The notes beneath the pieces are model-generated. The model saw only the letters and a list, made by a program, of their open reading frames with translations, was not told where the DNA came from and searched no databases. DNA of 64,000 nucleotides, from positions 1 to 64,000 of the forward strand of contig OKRB01000001.1 in NCBI GenBank assembly GCA_900290245.1, in the 5' to 3' direction. The translations under genes were made by a program, and so were the position numbers. The stretch is from Candidatus Sulfuritelmatomonas gaucii (GTDB lineage: Bacteria; Acidobacteriota; Terriglobia; Terriglobales; Acidobacteriaceae). Of this stretch, positions 43,124 through 53,251 are shown one piece after another. Positions within the stretch are counted from its first letter, which is position 1; each line of letters opens with the position of its first letter.

Positions 43124-43941
43124 TGAGCACAGTGGCCACAGTCCGGAACTTGCTCACGAGTGAACGAATTTGTGTGTGTGTGATGACCGTGTGTCTGATC
43201 GCGTGCAGCGCAGCCCGGGGCGCGAGCCAAAGCGGGCAATCGGCAGCGCAGAACCAACCGTCCAATGCCGCTTCCCCCGTAGTGCTCGATCGCGTCGTGG
43301 CCGTAGTGAACAATCGCGCCATCCTGTTCAGCGACGTTGAAGACGAAATTCGGCTTTCGATTCTCGATCCCGTCCGTGGCGGACAGGGCCCGCTCACCGA
43401 GCAGCACGCGCTCGAAGAACTCATCAGCCGCGCGCTCATTGAACAGCAAATTCGCCAGGAAGATCTGCAAGCCATCGAACCCTCGCAACAGGACGTAAAT
43501 ACCCGCCTGGAGGACCTTCGCAAGCAGCTTCCCGCCTGCATCCGCCAGAACTGCGCCTCCGACGCAGGATGGGCGGTATTTCTGGCGTCACACGGCCTCA
43601 CGGTAGAACGTGTCGAGGCTTACGCCCGCTACCGCGTTGAAATCCTGCGCTTCATCGAGCAGCGATTCCGTCAGGGAATTCAAATCTCCCAGCAACAGAT
43701 TGAAGATTATTACCACAACACGCTTCTGCCGCAGTACGCGCCCGGCGAGGCGGTTCCTTCGCTGGAGCAAGTTGCCTCCAGGATTCAGGAGATCCTGCTG
43801 CAGCAGCAGGTGAATGTGCTGTTCGATAACTGGCTCGACAATTTGCGCCAGCAGGGCGACGTGGAAGTGCTTGACCCAAAGCTGGCGCCGGCGCTCAACG
43901 ATCTCAGCGCCCCTCGCGAACCGGGAAGGGGTGATCCGTGA
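43123..43941 (+). CDS. SurA N-domain-like periplasmic chaperone without PPIase domain
   Basis: 272 residues with a signal peptide (about 1-33). VLDRVVAVVNNRAILFSDVE at residues 55-74 is the hallmark start of SurA. LEELISRALIEQQIRQED and a helical SurA_N-type domain follow. The parvulin prolyl isomerase domain expected next is absent; instead helical sequence continues to QQVNVLFDNWLDNLRQQGDV, like the SurA C-terminal helix. Thus the chaperone core seems kept and the isomerase lost. Between and overlapping both Omp85 and TamB genes (TAATG and GTGA), so it probably escorts barrel proteins to this machinery. Confidence 0.82.
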   Translation: MSTVATVRNLLTSERICVCVMTVCLIACSAARGASQSGQSAAQNQPSNAASPVVLDRVVAVVNNRAILFSDVEDEIRLSILDPVRGGQGPLTEQHALEELISRALIEQQIRQEDLQAIEPSQQDVNTRLEDLRKQLPACIRQNCASDAGWAVFLASHGLTVERVEAYARYRVEILRFIEQRFRQGIQISQQQIEDYYHNTLLPQYAPGEAVPSLEQVASRIQEILLQQQVNVLFDNWLDNLRQQGDVEVLDPKLAPALNDLSAPREPGRGDP

Positions 43942-46900
43942 GCGATCGTGACGCCGCTCCCATCGCGCAGGAGCACGCGATGCCTCCCGATCCGTCGTCA
44001 GGCCGCATGCGGCGCCGCCTGCGCAGGTTTTTCCTCCGCCATCTTCCGCTCAGTGTTGCCGGCGCATTCGTTTTGCTGCTTCTTCTGGCGGCTGGAGCGT
44101 ATTTTGCCGCGAGCACGTCCGCATTCGAGAACGTGGTGCGCAAACGCCTGATCGCGGAGATTGGGAATCTTACCGGCGGCCGGGTTGAGATTGCATCGTT
44201 CCACTGGCGCCTGTTTCATCTCGAGGCGGAGGCAGACGGAGTGGTCATTCACGGCACGGAAGATCCGGGCGAAGCACCGTACGCGCAAGTCGCAAGCCTG
44301 CGAGTGCAGGTGAGCATCCTGGGCATCTTGAGTCCCCACGTTCAGCTGCGCAACCTTAACATCATCCGGCCTAGCCTGCACCTCATCGTTTATCCGGACG
44401 GGTCGACGAATCAACCGCACCCCCGCAAGCCTGAAACATCGAGCAAGCCTGCGATCGAAACACTCTTCAACCTCCAGGCTGGCCATGTCGCGGTCGAGAA
44501 TGGCACGTTGGACTTCGACGACCGCGCTGCGGTGTTCGATTATCAAAACCGCTACGCGCCGCTCGATTTCGAAGCCAATGACGTTTCCGTGGTCACGCGC
44601 TATGCGCGCGCGGCGCATGGCGCACCTGAGTTCTATCGGATTGAGGTGGGCGCTACGAATCTCAATCTGACGCGTCGTATCCCGCGAAGGAAAACGGCCG
44701 CTGCACAGGGTGCGGTACAGGCCACACTCGATCTGGAGCAGAATCGCGCCTTTTTACGCAGCTTGACGTTCAAGGCACGCGGTTCCGGAATCAAGGATCA
44801 GGGACTCCTGGTCTCTGGAGTTCTTGAAGATTTCACTCATTCACGATGGCAGGCCAAAGTTGCAGGCGATCTTGACATGCGGCTGCTCGAGCCGGTTACC
44901 GGATACGCCGACGCTCCAGAAGGCATTGCCCGGGTCGATCTCTCGGCAGCGGGGCTTGAAGGAGCATTCGACATCGATGGCGGCGTCCATGTGGCACAGG
45001 GGTCGTATATCGGGGCGGGCATCACGGCGGCGGGCATCACTCTCGATGCGCGGGTTCATGCGGATCGCAAGCAGCTCCTGATCACCCAGATCGTTGCGCG
45101 CCTGCGGCAAGGCGGAGAAATTCAGGGCTCGGTCGACCTGGAGCCGTGGCTGCCCGCAGCTTCCTCCGTGATCACGAGGCCCCCAGCAATCGAAGCTGAA
45201 GGAACTCCCGGCGCGCGAAATGTTCTGGTCCGAGCGGCGCCCTGGAACGTCCCGGTGAATGGTAAAGTTACGGCAGCCTTCAAAGACGTGACGCTGGACG
45301 CGATCCTGGATATGGTGTGCGCACCTCCATTCAGGCGTCTGGGCCTGGACTCCCTGGTGAACGGCCCGGCGGAGGCCACCTGGTCCAATGGTGACGCGCG
45401 CAGCATCGCCGTCACTGCAGCTTTCGGCCTGAGCCCCTCCGCACACGCTCCCGCTGGGGAAGCTCCCACCCGCGGTGCAATCGATGCGACCTATAGACAA
45501 CGAACCGGCGCAGTGGAGTTGCGCGAACTGGAGCTGCAACTTCCCGCCAGCGAGCTGGATGCGCGCGGCGCCATTGGCGCTTATCCCTTGAAAAGCGCAT
45601 CGGCAATCAACGTGGATCTTCATTCGCACAACCTGGGAGAGTTCGATACGGTGCTGCGCGGTTTGGGACTCGAGCGCAGCGGTAAAACCGGAATCGCTGC
45701 TTTGCCGGTAGGCCTGGCGGGCCACGCAGATTTTCACGGTACCTGGACCGGCTCGCTGGTTAAACCGCATCTCACCGGTTCCCTGAAGGCCACAAACTTT
45801 GCTTTGGAGATGCCCACGGCAAACGGCAACTCGAACCAGCCACAGACTGTGCACATGGATTCCGTCGAGGCCGTGGGGAGTTATTCGCCGGCCCAGATTG
45901 CTATACAAAGCGCGCAGTTCGTCCGCGGAGAGTCCAGGATCGTACTCAGTGGAACACTGGATGCCTCGGATGGCTCCGAACAGAGCTTCGACAAGAACTC
46001 TGTTGTGCACGCGCAGATTGCAGGCACGAACGTCGACATCGCGGACATTCAACCAATCTTCAGTACCGGCAGCGGCCAGCGCTTCCCGATAACAGGAGAT
46101 CTGAACACGCGCATCCAGGTCGACGGACCGCTGCATGCGCCATCAGGTTCCGGCTCAGTGGAAATAAATGGCGGCAGCCTCTATGGCGAAGCGGTCGACC
46201 ACCTCCAAATCGAAGGTGCGATTGCAAACGAAGAACTCAAAGTAACGTCGGCGACGCTCAAGGGCGCCGGCGGCACCATCGCTGCTTCAGGCAGTTACGA
46301 CTTCAGAGCCAAACGCTTTCAAGTCGACGCGTACGGTGCAGGCATCGACGTCTCGCGGGTTCGCTGGTTGCAGCAGCACAATTTGGATGCAACCGGCCAG
46401 CTGAGGATTTCAGTGACAGCCTCCGGCACCTTGGACGATCCAAATTTGCAAGCTGAAGCTGAAGTGAACCCGCTCAGTCTTGGGGGGCAGAGATTCGGAG
46501 CACTTCACATATTGACGCACGCTGCCAACCGGGCTCTTCACTACGACGCGAGCACACAGTTGGAGGGAGCCGAACTTACACTTCGAGGCGACACCGCGCT
46601 GAACCACGAATACCAAACCCAGGCGCAGCTTGCCTTCACGCAGTTCAACATAGGCGCGCTTCTCAGAATGGAGCACGTCGCCGCGGTCAGCGGAGAATCG
46701 GCGCTGGCCGGCACGGTCGCGATCTCCGGTCCGCTGGCGCATCTTGACCAACTTCATGGAGACATACAGCTCCGTCAATTGGCCATGACCATCGCAGGGG
46801 TCCCACTCGAAAGCGATGGCGGCGTCCATGCCACGTTGTCAGGTGGCAGCATTCACCTCGATCCCCTCCACGTGACGGGCGAAGATACTGACGTGCGCGC

Positions 46901-48212
46901 GCAAGGCACTGTATCGCTTCAGGGCTCGCGGCAGATTGATCTTGCGGCCGACGGATCCATCAACCTCAAGCTCGCCGAAACTCTCGATCCCGACCTGACT
47001 GCTGCCGGCGTCACCACTTTCAAGGTCGCAGCGCACGGTCCACTGGAACACCCCAGCCTTCAAGGCAGCATCGAATTCCAGAATGGCTCTCTTTCCCTTG
47101 AGGATCTGCCCAACGGCCTGAGCCAGTTGCACGGCACGCTGGAGTTTAACCAGAACCGGCTTGAAGTGAAAAGCCTGACTGCGATGAGCGGCGGTGGTTT
47201 GCTCAGCGTGACCGGATTTCTTGCTTATCAACGCGGCATCTTCGCCAACCTGTCGGTCACCGGCGATGAGGTTCACATCCGTTATCCCGAGGGAGTCACC
47301 TCGCTCGCCAACGCCAAATTGCAACTGCAAGGCTCGCAGAACAACCTTCTGCTTTCAGGTGATGTGCTCATCACCCGCTTCGGCATGAACCCGGACGTCG
47401 ACCTCGCAGCCTTGGGTTCCCAGGCCAACAGTTCTCTACAGACGATTGCGGCGCCCGAATCCGCCTCGAACCACGTGCGGCTCGATGTGCACATCGCCTC
47501 CTCGCCGCAGTTGAGCTTCCAGAATGCTTTTGCCAAGCTTGCCGGCGACGTGGATTTGCGTTTGCGCGGCACCCTGGCCTCGCCGTCACTGTTGGGCCGC
47601 GTCTCGATCACTGAAGGCAGCGCCATGATTGCGGGAACGCGCTATGAACTGGAGCGCGGCGACATTACGTTCACCAATCCGGTCCGGATCGAACCCCTTA
47701 TCGATCTGAGTGCCACGGCGCACGTTGAAGACTACGATATCTCCCTCGGCCTCAATGGACCACTGCAAAAGCTGGCAATCACCTACCGCAGCGACCCTCC
47801 GTTACCTGAGACTGACGTGGTGTCGCTCCTCGCCCTGGGCCACACGGCCAATCAGCAGCGCCTCTACACTCAGCAACAGGAGCAGTCCATCACCAATCCC
47901 ACCACCGATTCGCTTCTCGGTGGGGCGCTGAATGCCACGGTCAGCAACCGCGTGCAAAAACTCTTTGGGGCGGGCTCTGTAAAAATCGATCCCAACTACC
48001 TTGGCGCCTTCGGCAACTCCACTTCGCGGATCACCGTCCAGGAGCAACTGGGTCGCGACGTGACGCTCACATACGCAACCGATGTGAACACAACCAGCCA
48101 GCAGTTGCTCCAGGCCGAAGTCGCCATCAACCGGCACGTTTCCCTGGTGGTGGCTCGCGACGAATCGGGCGTCTTTTCCATGGTCATCAAGGCCACGCGG
48201 CGCTACCGCTAG
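43938..48212 (+). CDS. tamB: TamB-family translocation and assembly/lipid-bridge protein
   Basis: 1424 residues, AsmA/TamB superfamily. A cytoplasmic basic start and one membrane anchor (about 36-58) are followed by a very long beta-helical or beta-taco periplasmic body of repeated short strands. The C-terminal DUF490-type domain contains GRVSITEGSAMIAGTRYELERGDITF, quoted in part as GRVSITEGSAMIAGTRYEL. The family spans the periplasm and is implicated in barrel assembly with an Omp85 partner and in phospholipid transport. GTG start overlaps the preceding stop as GTGA. No separate TamA is seen, so the upstream Omp85 protein is the likely partner. Confidence 0.92.
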   Translation: MSDRDAAPIAQEHAMPPDPSSGRMRRRLRRFFLRHLPLSVAGAFVLLLLLAAGAYFAASTSAFENVVRKRLIAEIGNLTGGRVEIASFHWRLFHLEAEADGVVIHGTEDPGEAPYAQVASLRVQVSILGILSPHVQLRNLNIIRPSLHLIVYPDGSTNQPHPRKPETSSKPAIETLFNLQAGHVAVENGTLDFDDRAAVFDYQNRYAPLDFEANDVSVVTRYARAAHGAPEFYRIEVGATNLNLTRRIPRRKTAAAQGAVQATLDLEQNRAFLRSLTFKARGSGIKDQGLLVSGVLEDFTHSRWQAKVAGDLDMRLLEPVTGYADAPEGIARVDLSAAGLEGAFDIDGGVHVAQGSYIGAGITAAGITLDARVHADRKQLLITQIVARLRQGGEIQGSVDLEPWLPAASSVITRPPAIEAEGTPGARNVLVRAAPWNVPVNGKVTAAFKDVTLDAILDMVCAPPFRRLGLDSLVNGPAEATWSNGDARSIAVTAAFGLSPSAHAPAGEAPTRGAIDATYRQRTGAVELRELELQLPASELDARGAIGAYPLKSASAINVDLHSHNLGEFDTVLRGLGLERSGKTGIAALPVGLAGHADFHGTWTGSLVKPHLTGSLKATNFALEMPTANGNSNQPQTVHMDSVEAVGSYSPAQIAIQSAQFVRGESRIVLSGTLDASDGSEQSFDKNSVVHAQIAGTNVDIADIQPIFSTGSGQRFPITGDLNTRIQVDGPLHAPSGSGSVEINGGSLYGEAVDHLQIEGAIANEELKVTSATLKGAGGTIAASGSYDFRAKRFQVDAYGAGIDVSRVRWLQQHNLDATGQLRISVTASGTLDDPNLQAEAEVNPLSLGGQRFGALHILTHAANRALHYDASTQLEGAELTLRGDTALNHEYQTQAQLAFTQFNIGALLRMEHVAAVSGESALAGTVAISGPLAHLDQLHGDIQLRQLAMTIAGVPLESDGGVHATLSGGSIHLDPLHVTGEDTDVRAQGTVSLQGSRQIDLAADGSINLKLAETLDPDLTAAGVTTFKVAAHGPLEHPSLQGSIEFQNGSLSLEDLPNGLSQLHGTLEFNQNRLEVKSLTAMSGGGLLSVTGFLAYQRGIFANLSVTGDEVHIRYPEGVTSLANAKLQLQGSQNNLLLSGDVLITRFGMNPDVDLAALGSQANSSLQTIAAPESASNHVRLDVHIASSPQLSFQNAFAKLAGDVDLRLRGTLASPSLLGRVSITEGSAMIAGTRYELERGDITFTNPVRIEPLIDLSATAHVEDYDISLGLNGPLQKLAITYRSDPPLPETDVVSLLALGHTANQQRLYTQQQEQSITNPTTDSLLGGALNATVSNRVQKLFGAGSVKIDPNYLGAFGNSTSRITVQEQLGRDVTLTYATDVNTTSQQLLQAEVAINRHVSLVVARDESGVFSMVIKATRRYR

Positions 48213-48380
48213 GGCGATTCCCTTAGATACGCCCCCACCCCGAAAAGGTATTGCCGCCCCGCCGATTCGCGCAACCCTGCGCGCTGATCTGGTGTCTAAT
48301 GAGGGGCGTGCAAGAGGAACGGAGGCGATCGTCCGACGCATGCGCCGTCGTCCAGAAGACGCCACAGAGGAGGAAACCCC

Positions 48381-49160
48381 ATGACAAGAATCATTCGTCC
48401 CAGTAAAACCTTGGTATTGGCCGCGGCCATGATTGGATTGATCGTGGCCGTTCCACCCGAATCGCGGGCTGCTGCGGGGCCGCAGGATTTGCCCAGCGCG
48501 GTTCAGGCCAAGCTGAATAAGTCGCAGTTCAAAGACGTCAAAGTGAGCGCCGACGCGACCGGCATCGTAACGCTGACTGGATCGGTCAGCCTCTACGAGT
48601 ACAAGTCCGATGCAGAAAAGAACGCACTTCACGTCAAGGGTATTAAGGCGGTGCGAAACCTGATTTCGGTAGCGGGCCCTACGGTTTCCGATGCCGATCT
48701 GGAGAAAAAGCTAGGCGAGCAATTGACCTATAACCGTGAGGGTTACGGAAGTATGTATGACGCCATCACATTGCAGATTCAGGATGGGGTCGTGACCCTG
48801 GGCGGTCATTCTCACGACTATCCCGATCGGGATTCTGCCGTGGCGCTTGCGGCCACCACCCCCGGCGTGAAGGATGTGGTCGACAACATCGAGGTGGATC
48901 CTGTGTCGCAGATGGACTGGGGAATCCGCATTGCTGTGGCGCGCGCCGTCTACAGCTTCCCCTCGCTGAGCCGATACGCGATCGACCCCGCCCATCCCAT
49001 TCGCATCTCTGTTCAGAACGGCCACGTGGAGCTCTATGGCCTGGTAGACTCACAGGCGGACAAAGAAGCTGCGGGGCTTCGCGCCAACACCGTGCCCGGA
49101 GTATTCAGCGTCGAAAACGATTTGCAGGTAGCCGGCCAGCCCGCCGAAAAGAAGCCGTAG
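48381..49160 (+). CDS. Secreted protein with three BON domains
   Basis: 259 residues. Signal peptide about 1-32 (ends SRAAA). Three BON units follow, each with a central GxVxLxG strand: GIVTLTGSVSL, GVVTLGGHSHD and GHVELYGLVDS, and each ending in a (G/V)V..V.N turn. BON domains bind phospholipid or stabilise envelopes (OsmY, DolP-type); a periplasmic role is expected. A strong SD GAGGAGG lies 9 nt before the ATG. A strong terminator follows, so it is a single-gene unit after the tamB operon. Confidence 0.88.
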   Translation: MTRIIRPSKTLVLAAAMIGLIVAVPPESRAAAGPQDLPSAVQAKLNKSQFKDVKVSADATGIVTLTGSVSLYEYKSDAEKNALHVKGIKAVRNLISVAGPTVSDADLEKKLGEQLTYNREGYGSMYDAITLQIQDGVVTLGGHSHDYPDRDSAVALAATTPGVKDVVDNIEVDPVSQMDWGIRIAVARAVYSFPSLSRYAIDPAHPIRISVQNGHVELYGLVDSQADKEAAGLRANTVPGVFSVENDLQVAGQPAEKKP

Positions 49161-49183
49161 ACCTGAACTGCGGAAGTGCAACT

Positions 49184-49222
49184 CGCGCGGACCTGGGTGA
49201 TCCAGTGTCCGCGCGCGGTTTT
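49184..49222 (+). terminator. Intrinsic terminator after the BON gene
   Basis: A 9-bp stem CGCGCGGAC / GTCCGCGCG extended by an inner CTGG/CCAG, followed by CGGTTTT. Confidence 0.8.
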
Positions 49223-49388
49223 CCAAGCCATTCCGGGCTGGCGCTCGAGAGCCGATGATTCCGTCGCGGCGCCGGAGGCGGCAATCGTTCGTCACCGCGC
49301 GATTGCCGATGAAATGTTTATGCTGTAGAGTGCCTTTTTGGCCCGCTGCAAGCTGGCAGAGGAATTGTGCGGGCACGAAGGAGACTTG

Positions 49389-50564
49389 ATGGAGCCGGGA
49401 TTGCAGCCCGAAGTCAAGAACCAGGCTGGGAGCCGCTCCCCTTCTGTCCCTGATCCTTTGCTACAGCCGGCAATCAGCGGCCACGAAGCGGACAAACAGC
49501 AAGAAGCGTATAGGCCCGACCGCATGGAATGGATCCTCATTGGTCCTCAGGGCTTGCGCGCCGGATGGTCGATTCTGCTTTTTGCTGCGTCGTTCTATTT
49601 TTTCCGCCTGATCATCGGAACGATCTTCTACTCTACCGGGCTCGTGGACGAGACGAGAGTCGATTCAGCCGCAAACGTTCTGCCTGGAACCCTGGCCGCG
49701 CTTCTTGCGCTTGCGGGCACCGCTGCATGGATCAGCCTGCTTGAAGGGCACCGCATTCGGGATTACAATCTGGTTGACCCGCGCATCGCCCGGCATCTCC
49801 TCTCCGGCCTGATCTCCGGATTTGCGGCGATTTCCGTCCTCGTGGGATCGCTGGCCTGGGGCGGCTGGTTGCGCTTTGGCGCAGATGAGCTTTCGGGCGC
49901 GCAATCCCTCGGTCTCGCTGCGATGTGGGGCTGCGTCTTTCTCCTCGTGGGCCTGGTCGAAGAAGGTCTCTTCCGGTGTTATGGTTTGTTCACGCTCTCG
50001 CGCGGCATCAACTTCTGGTGGGCGCTTTCGGCAGAGGCGGCGATTTGCCTTTATGTGCTTGAGCGCGGCGGCAACGGCGCCAATGGCGTGTTCGCCGCGG
50101 CGGGCCTCGGCCTGATCCCGTGCCTCATCCTTCACTTCAGAGGCGCTGAAGGGAGTTGCTTCTGGCAGGCCGCGTGGGTGACTTCCACGCTCTTCGGCGT
50201 CTATCACACGCGCAACAGCGGAGAAAACTGGGTGGGAATTCTCGCGGCCGCCGCGATCGGCTTTGTGTTCTGCGTGAGCGTTCGGGTGACCGGGTCGGCC
50301 TGGTGGGCCATCGGCTGTCATGCGGCCTGGGATTGGGCTGAAACCTACTTTTACGGCACCTCAGACAGCGGAATGGCCGCCCAGGGGCATTATTTGAGTA
50401 CCACGCCCGCAGGCAATCCGCTGTGGAGCGGGGGCTCCGACGGCCCTGAAGGCAGCTTGCTGGTCCTTGGCGTCATTGTGCTGCTTGCGCTCTTTCTGGT
50501 TGTCAGCCATGGCTGGAACAAGCTTCGCGCCGGCGACCTGTCAACGGATCCGGCGGCAGGCTGA
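49389..50564 (+). CDS. CPBP-family intramembrane metalloprotease
   Basis: 391 residues, about eight membrane segments after a ~50-residue polar N-terminus. Catalytic motifs of the CPBP (Abi/CAAX) family: EEGLFR at about residue 194, H-x-x-x-N in YHTRNSGEN, and GCHAAWDWAE near residue 310 with the second His. Cleaves substrates within membranes; relatives include Rce1 and bacteriocin self-immunity proteins. Specific substrate unknown. ATG 49389 has GGAG 8 nt upstream, better than the longer frame. Confidence 0.88.
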   Translation: MEPGLQPEVKNQAGSRSPSVPDPLLQPAISGHEADKQQEAYRPDRMEWILIGPQGLRAGWSILLFAASFYFFRLIIGTIFYSTGLVDETRVDSAANVLPGTLAALLALAGTAAWISLLEGHRIRDYNLVDPRIARHLLSGLISGFAAISVLVGSLAWGGWLRFGADELSGAQSLGLAAMWGCVFLLVGLVEEGLFRCYGLFTLSRGINFWWALSAEAAICLYVLERGGNGANGVFAAAGLGLIPCLILHFRGAEGSCFWQAAWVTSTLFGVYHTRNSGENWVGILAAAAIGFVFCVSVRVTGSAWWAIGCHAAWDWAETYFYGTSDSGMAAQGHYLSTTPAGNPLWSGGSDGPEGSLLVLGVIVLLALFLVVSHGWNKLRAGDLSTDPAAG

Positions 50565-50686
50565 GGAACTTGCGATGCGACTTTGGCTGAACCGAAGCGC
50601 CGATGTTCCTTTGCGCGACCAGCATTTCAATGAATATTTCAAAGGCGGTGCCGCTGCGACGTGCGGCGGTATTCTGTAGCTGACCG

Positions 50687-53203
50687 ATGCCTGAAACACC
50701 CCCAGTAGATTCTGTTCCAGTCGGACCGGCGTGGGCCTCGGGCCACACCCGCAAACGGCGCTGGCCGCGGATTGTCTTATGGACCCTCGCCAGTCTCCTG
50801 CTGCTCCTCCTGCTGGCCGTCGGGGGCGGCGTTTTATGGATTCGCTCTGCGGCGCTTGCGTCACTGCCTCAACTGGACGGCGAAGTGCATCTTCAAGGCC
50901 TCTCCGCGCCCGTCACGGTCGCGCGCGACGCTCACGGCGTGCCCCACGTCAGCGCCGGTATGCAGGATGATCTATTCGTCGCGCAAGGTTACGTGACCGC
51001 CCAGGATCGGCTGTGGCAGATGGACAGCCTGCGCCGCGCCGCCAATGGCGAACTGGCCGAAATCCTGGGTCCCTCGCTGCTGGAGTACGACAAGACGCAG
51101 CGCGTCCTCCAGATCCGACTCACTGCCCAGCGCGTCTACGAACATCTGCCTGAGGACAATCGCGCGCGCCTGAATGACTATGCCCGTGGCGTCAATCTTT
51201 TCATCGCGCAATGCGAGCGTTCCAACACGCTTCCCGTGGAGTTTCGCTTGTTGCGGTATCAGCCGCAACCCTGGACCGCAGTCGACTCCATCAGCGTTGG
51301 CCTCAATATGGTGCAAACCCTCGATTCGCACGTGGCCACCAAGCTCTCTCGCGCCCGCATCTCCGCAAGGCTCAATAACCCGGCGCTTGAAGCGGATCTC
51401 TATCCGGTCGGATCGTGGCGTGACCGGCCGCCCACGGGGCTGAAAGTGGACCTCAGCGAGCCGCAGCCGCATCTTGCTCCTCAAAAAAAGGAAGACGATG
51501 ATGAAAATAATGAAACCTACCTCGCGCCGTTCAAGGCGTCTCATGCCATCGCGCTCCCATCGTCGCGGGTGATGGCCCTGCTCGGGCTGGCTCCCTGCGA
51601 TGGCTGCGCCGTGGGATCAAACAACTGGATTATCGATGGCAACCACACGGCAAGCGGCAAGCCGATCCTCTCGAACGACATGCACTTGACCCTGCGCGTG
51701 CCCGACACCTGGTATATGGCTGATCTGCGCGCTCCCGGATTTCACGCAGCCGGCGTCACGCTGCCGGGGTTTCCGCTGATTATTGCCGGACACAACGAGC
51801 ACGTAGCCTGGGGATTCACGGCTCTGTTAGGTGACGTCCAGGATCTCTACGTTGAAAAGCTCGATGGCAAGGGCAACTACGAGGGCGTGGACGCTGCGTG
51901 GCGCCCGCTGGCTGTCGAACGCGAGGTCATTCACGTGCGCGGCAGCAAGGATGTTTTTCTCAACGTCGACTCCACCGACCATGGACCGCTGCTCAATCCA
52001 CTTCTTCCCAAAGGCGATCCGCCGATCGCTCTTAAGTGGACCCTTTACGATCCCGACCTCAATACGCTTCCGCTCTACGCGATGAATGTGGCGTCGAATT
52101 GGGCGGAGTTCTCAGCCGCGCTTGCCCGGTGGTGCTGGCCCACGCAGAATCTGGTTTACGCGGATGACCATGGGCACATCGCCTACCACGCCATCGGCAA
52201 GGTGCCGCTGAGGTCTGCCGGCCTGGTCGATGTTCCCATCACCGACAGCGTGCACGAGTGGCAAGGCTATATTCCGTTCGACGCAATGCCCTACGCCGTC
52301 GATCCTCCATCGGGTTTTCTGGCCACGGCCAATTCGCGCGTCACTACCGACAAATCTCTTTACCCGATCACCGACGACTGGATTGCTCCCTATCGCACCG
52401 AGCGCATTTATAAAATGCTCGATGGCCGCGACGAGCTTACACCGAAGGACATGCTGGCCGCACAAACCGACATCTACAGCGAAGTGGACGAGGAGATGGG
52501 TGATCGCTTTGCCTTTGCCATCGACCACACGCCCGGCCCCGAAGGCAACGGTGACGCTCGCATGCGGCAGGCGGCCGACTTGATGCGCAAATGGGATGGC
52601 CGGCTCACCACCGACTCCGTCGCCGCATCACTCGTTACACAGACGCGTGCCGCGCTGTGGCCGCTGATTCTGGAGCCGAAGCTGGGCAAGCTGGAGGACG
52701 ATTACCACTGGAGCGAAAAGGATTTCGCCGAAGAAGAGATCATCATGCACGCCAAGCCGGAGTGGCTGCCAAACAACTACAGGAACTGGGACGCTCTGCT
52801 GGCCGCCGCGGTTCGCAAAGGTATGGATAACGGTCATGCGCCTGACGAGCTTTCGCAATGGACTTATGGAAGTTGGCACGAGATCGATCTCGAGCATCCG
52901 CTGGCGCGCTTCCTGCCATTCATCGGCCGCATAGCAGACATTGGGCCTGAGCCCATTGGCGGCGACGGCACCACCGTGAAACAGATCGGCCGCGACGTCG
53001 GTCCTTCGCAGCGCTTCACCATGGATTGGAGCAACATCGACGGGTCAACCGAGAATATCGTGCTGGGCGAGAGCGGGAACCCGTTGAGCCCCTATTTCCG
53101 CGACCAGTGGAACAACTGGTACAACGGAACGACATTCACTTTGCCCTTTACGCCAGCTGCTGTAGCGGGCGCGACCCGCCATACCCTGCGACTTCTGCCG
53201 TAA
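50687..53203 (+). CDS. Penicillin acylase family (Ntn-hydrolase) protein, membrane-anchored
   Basis: 838 residues. A basic start and one membrane anchor (about 26-52) are followed by the alpha chain, a spacer, and the beta chain beginning at Ser311 in CAVGSNNWIIDG. That Ser becomes the N-terminal nucleophile after autocatalytic cleavage. AHGVPHVSAGMQDDLFVAQG and TAQDRLWQMDSLRRAANGEL are typical alpha-chain blocks, and IAGHNEHVAWGFTALLGD a beta-chain block. Family members hydrolyse beta-lactam side chains, acyl-homoserine lactones or other amides; which applies here cannot be read. TATTCT lies 11 nt before the ATG and no SD is seen. Confidence 0.9.
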   Translation: MPETPPVDSVPVGPAWASGHTRKRRWPRIVLWTLASLLLLLLLAVGGGVLWIRSAALASLPQLDGEVHLQGLSAPVTVARDAHGVPHVSAGMQDDLFVAQGYVTAQDRLWQMDSLRRAANGELAEILGPSLLEYDKTQRVLQIRLTAQRVYEHLPEDNRARLNDYARGVNLFIAQCERSNTLPVEFRLLRYQPQPWTAVDSISVGLNMVQTLDSHVATKLSRARISARLNNPALEADLYPVGSWRDRPPTGLKVDLSEPQPHLAPQKKEDDDENNETYLAPFKASHAIALPSSRVMALLGLAPCDGCAVGSNNWIIDGNHTASGKPILSNDMHLTLRVPDTWYMADLRAPGFHAAGVTLPGFPLIIAGHNEHVAWGFTALLGDVQDLYVEKLDGKGNYEGVDAAWRPLAVEREVIHVRGSKDVFLNVDSTDHGPLLNPLLPKGDPPIALKWTLYDPDLNTLPLYAMNVASNWAEFSAALARWCWPTQNLVYADDHGHIAYHAIGKVPLRSAGLVDVPITDSVHEWQGYIPFDAMPYAVDPPSGFLATANSRVTTDKSLYPITDDWIAPYRTERIYKMLDGRDELTPKDMLAAQTDIYSEVDEEMGDRFAFAIDHTPGPEGNGDARMRQAADLMRKWDGRLTTDSVAASLVTQTRAALWPLILEPKLGKLEDDYHWSEKDFAEEEIIMHAKPEWLPNNYRNWDALLAAAVRKGMDNGHAPDELSQWTYGSWHEIDLEHPLARFLPFIGRIADIGPEPIGGDGTTVKQIGRDVGPSQRFTMDWSNIDGSTENIVLGESGNPLSPYFRDQWNNWYNGTTFTLPFTPAAVAGATRHTLRLLP

Positions 53204-53214
53204 AAGGGCGGGCG

Positions 53215-53245
53215 ACCAAGGGAACGAAGGGACGAGGAACGAGGA
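53215..53245 (+). repeat. Purine-rich AAGGGAACG-type repeat tract
   Basis: Degenerate 8-10 nt units (CCAAGGGAACGAAGGGACGA) between the acylase and the next gene; its end GAGGATC acts as the apparent ribosome-binding site for the ATG at 53252. Confidence 0.5.
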
Positions 53246-53251
53246 TCGGCG

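Noticed and set aside
44841-46136. 431-residue open frame antisense to tamB
   Set aside because: A high-GC shadow of a long coding sequence; its translation is rich in Arg, Cys and His with no recognisable block, while tamB on the other strand is convincing.
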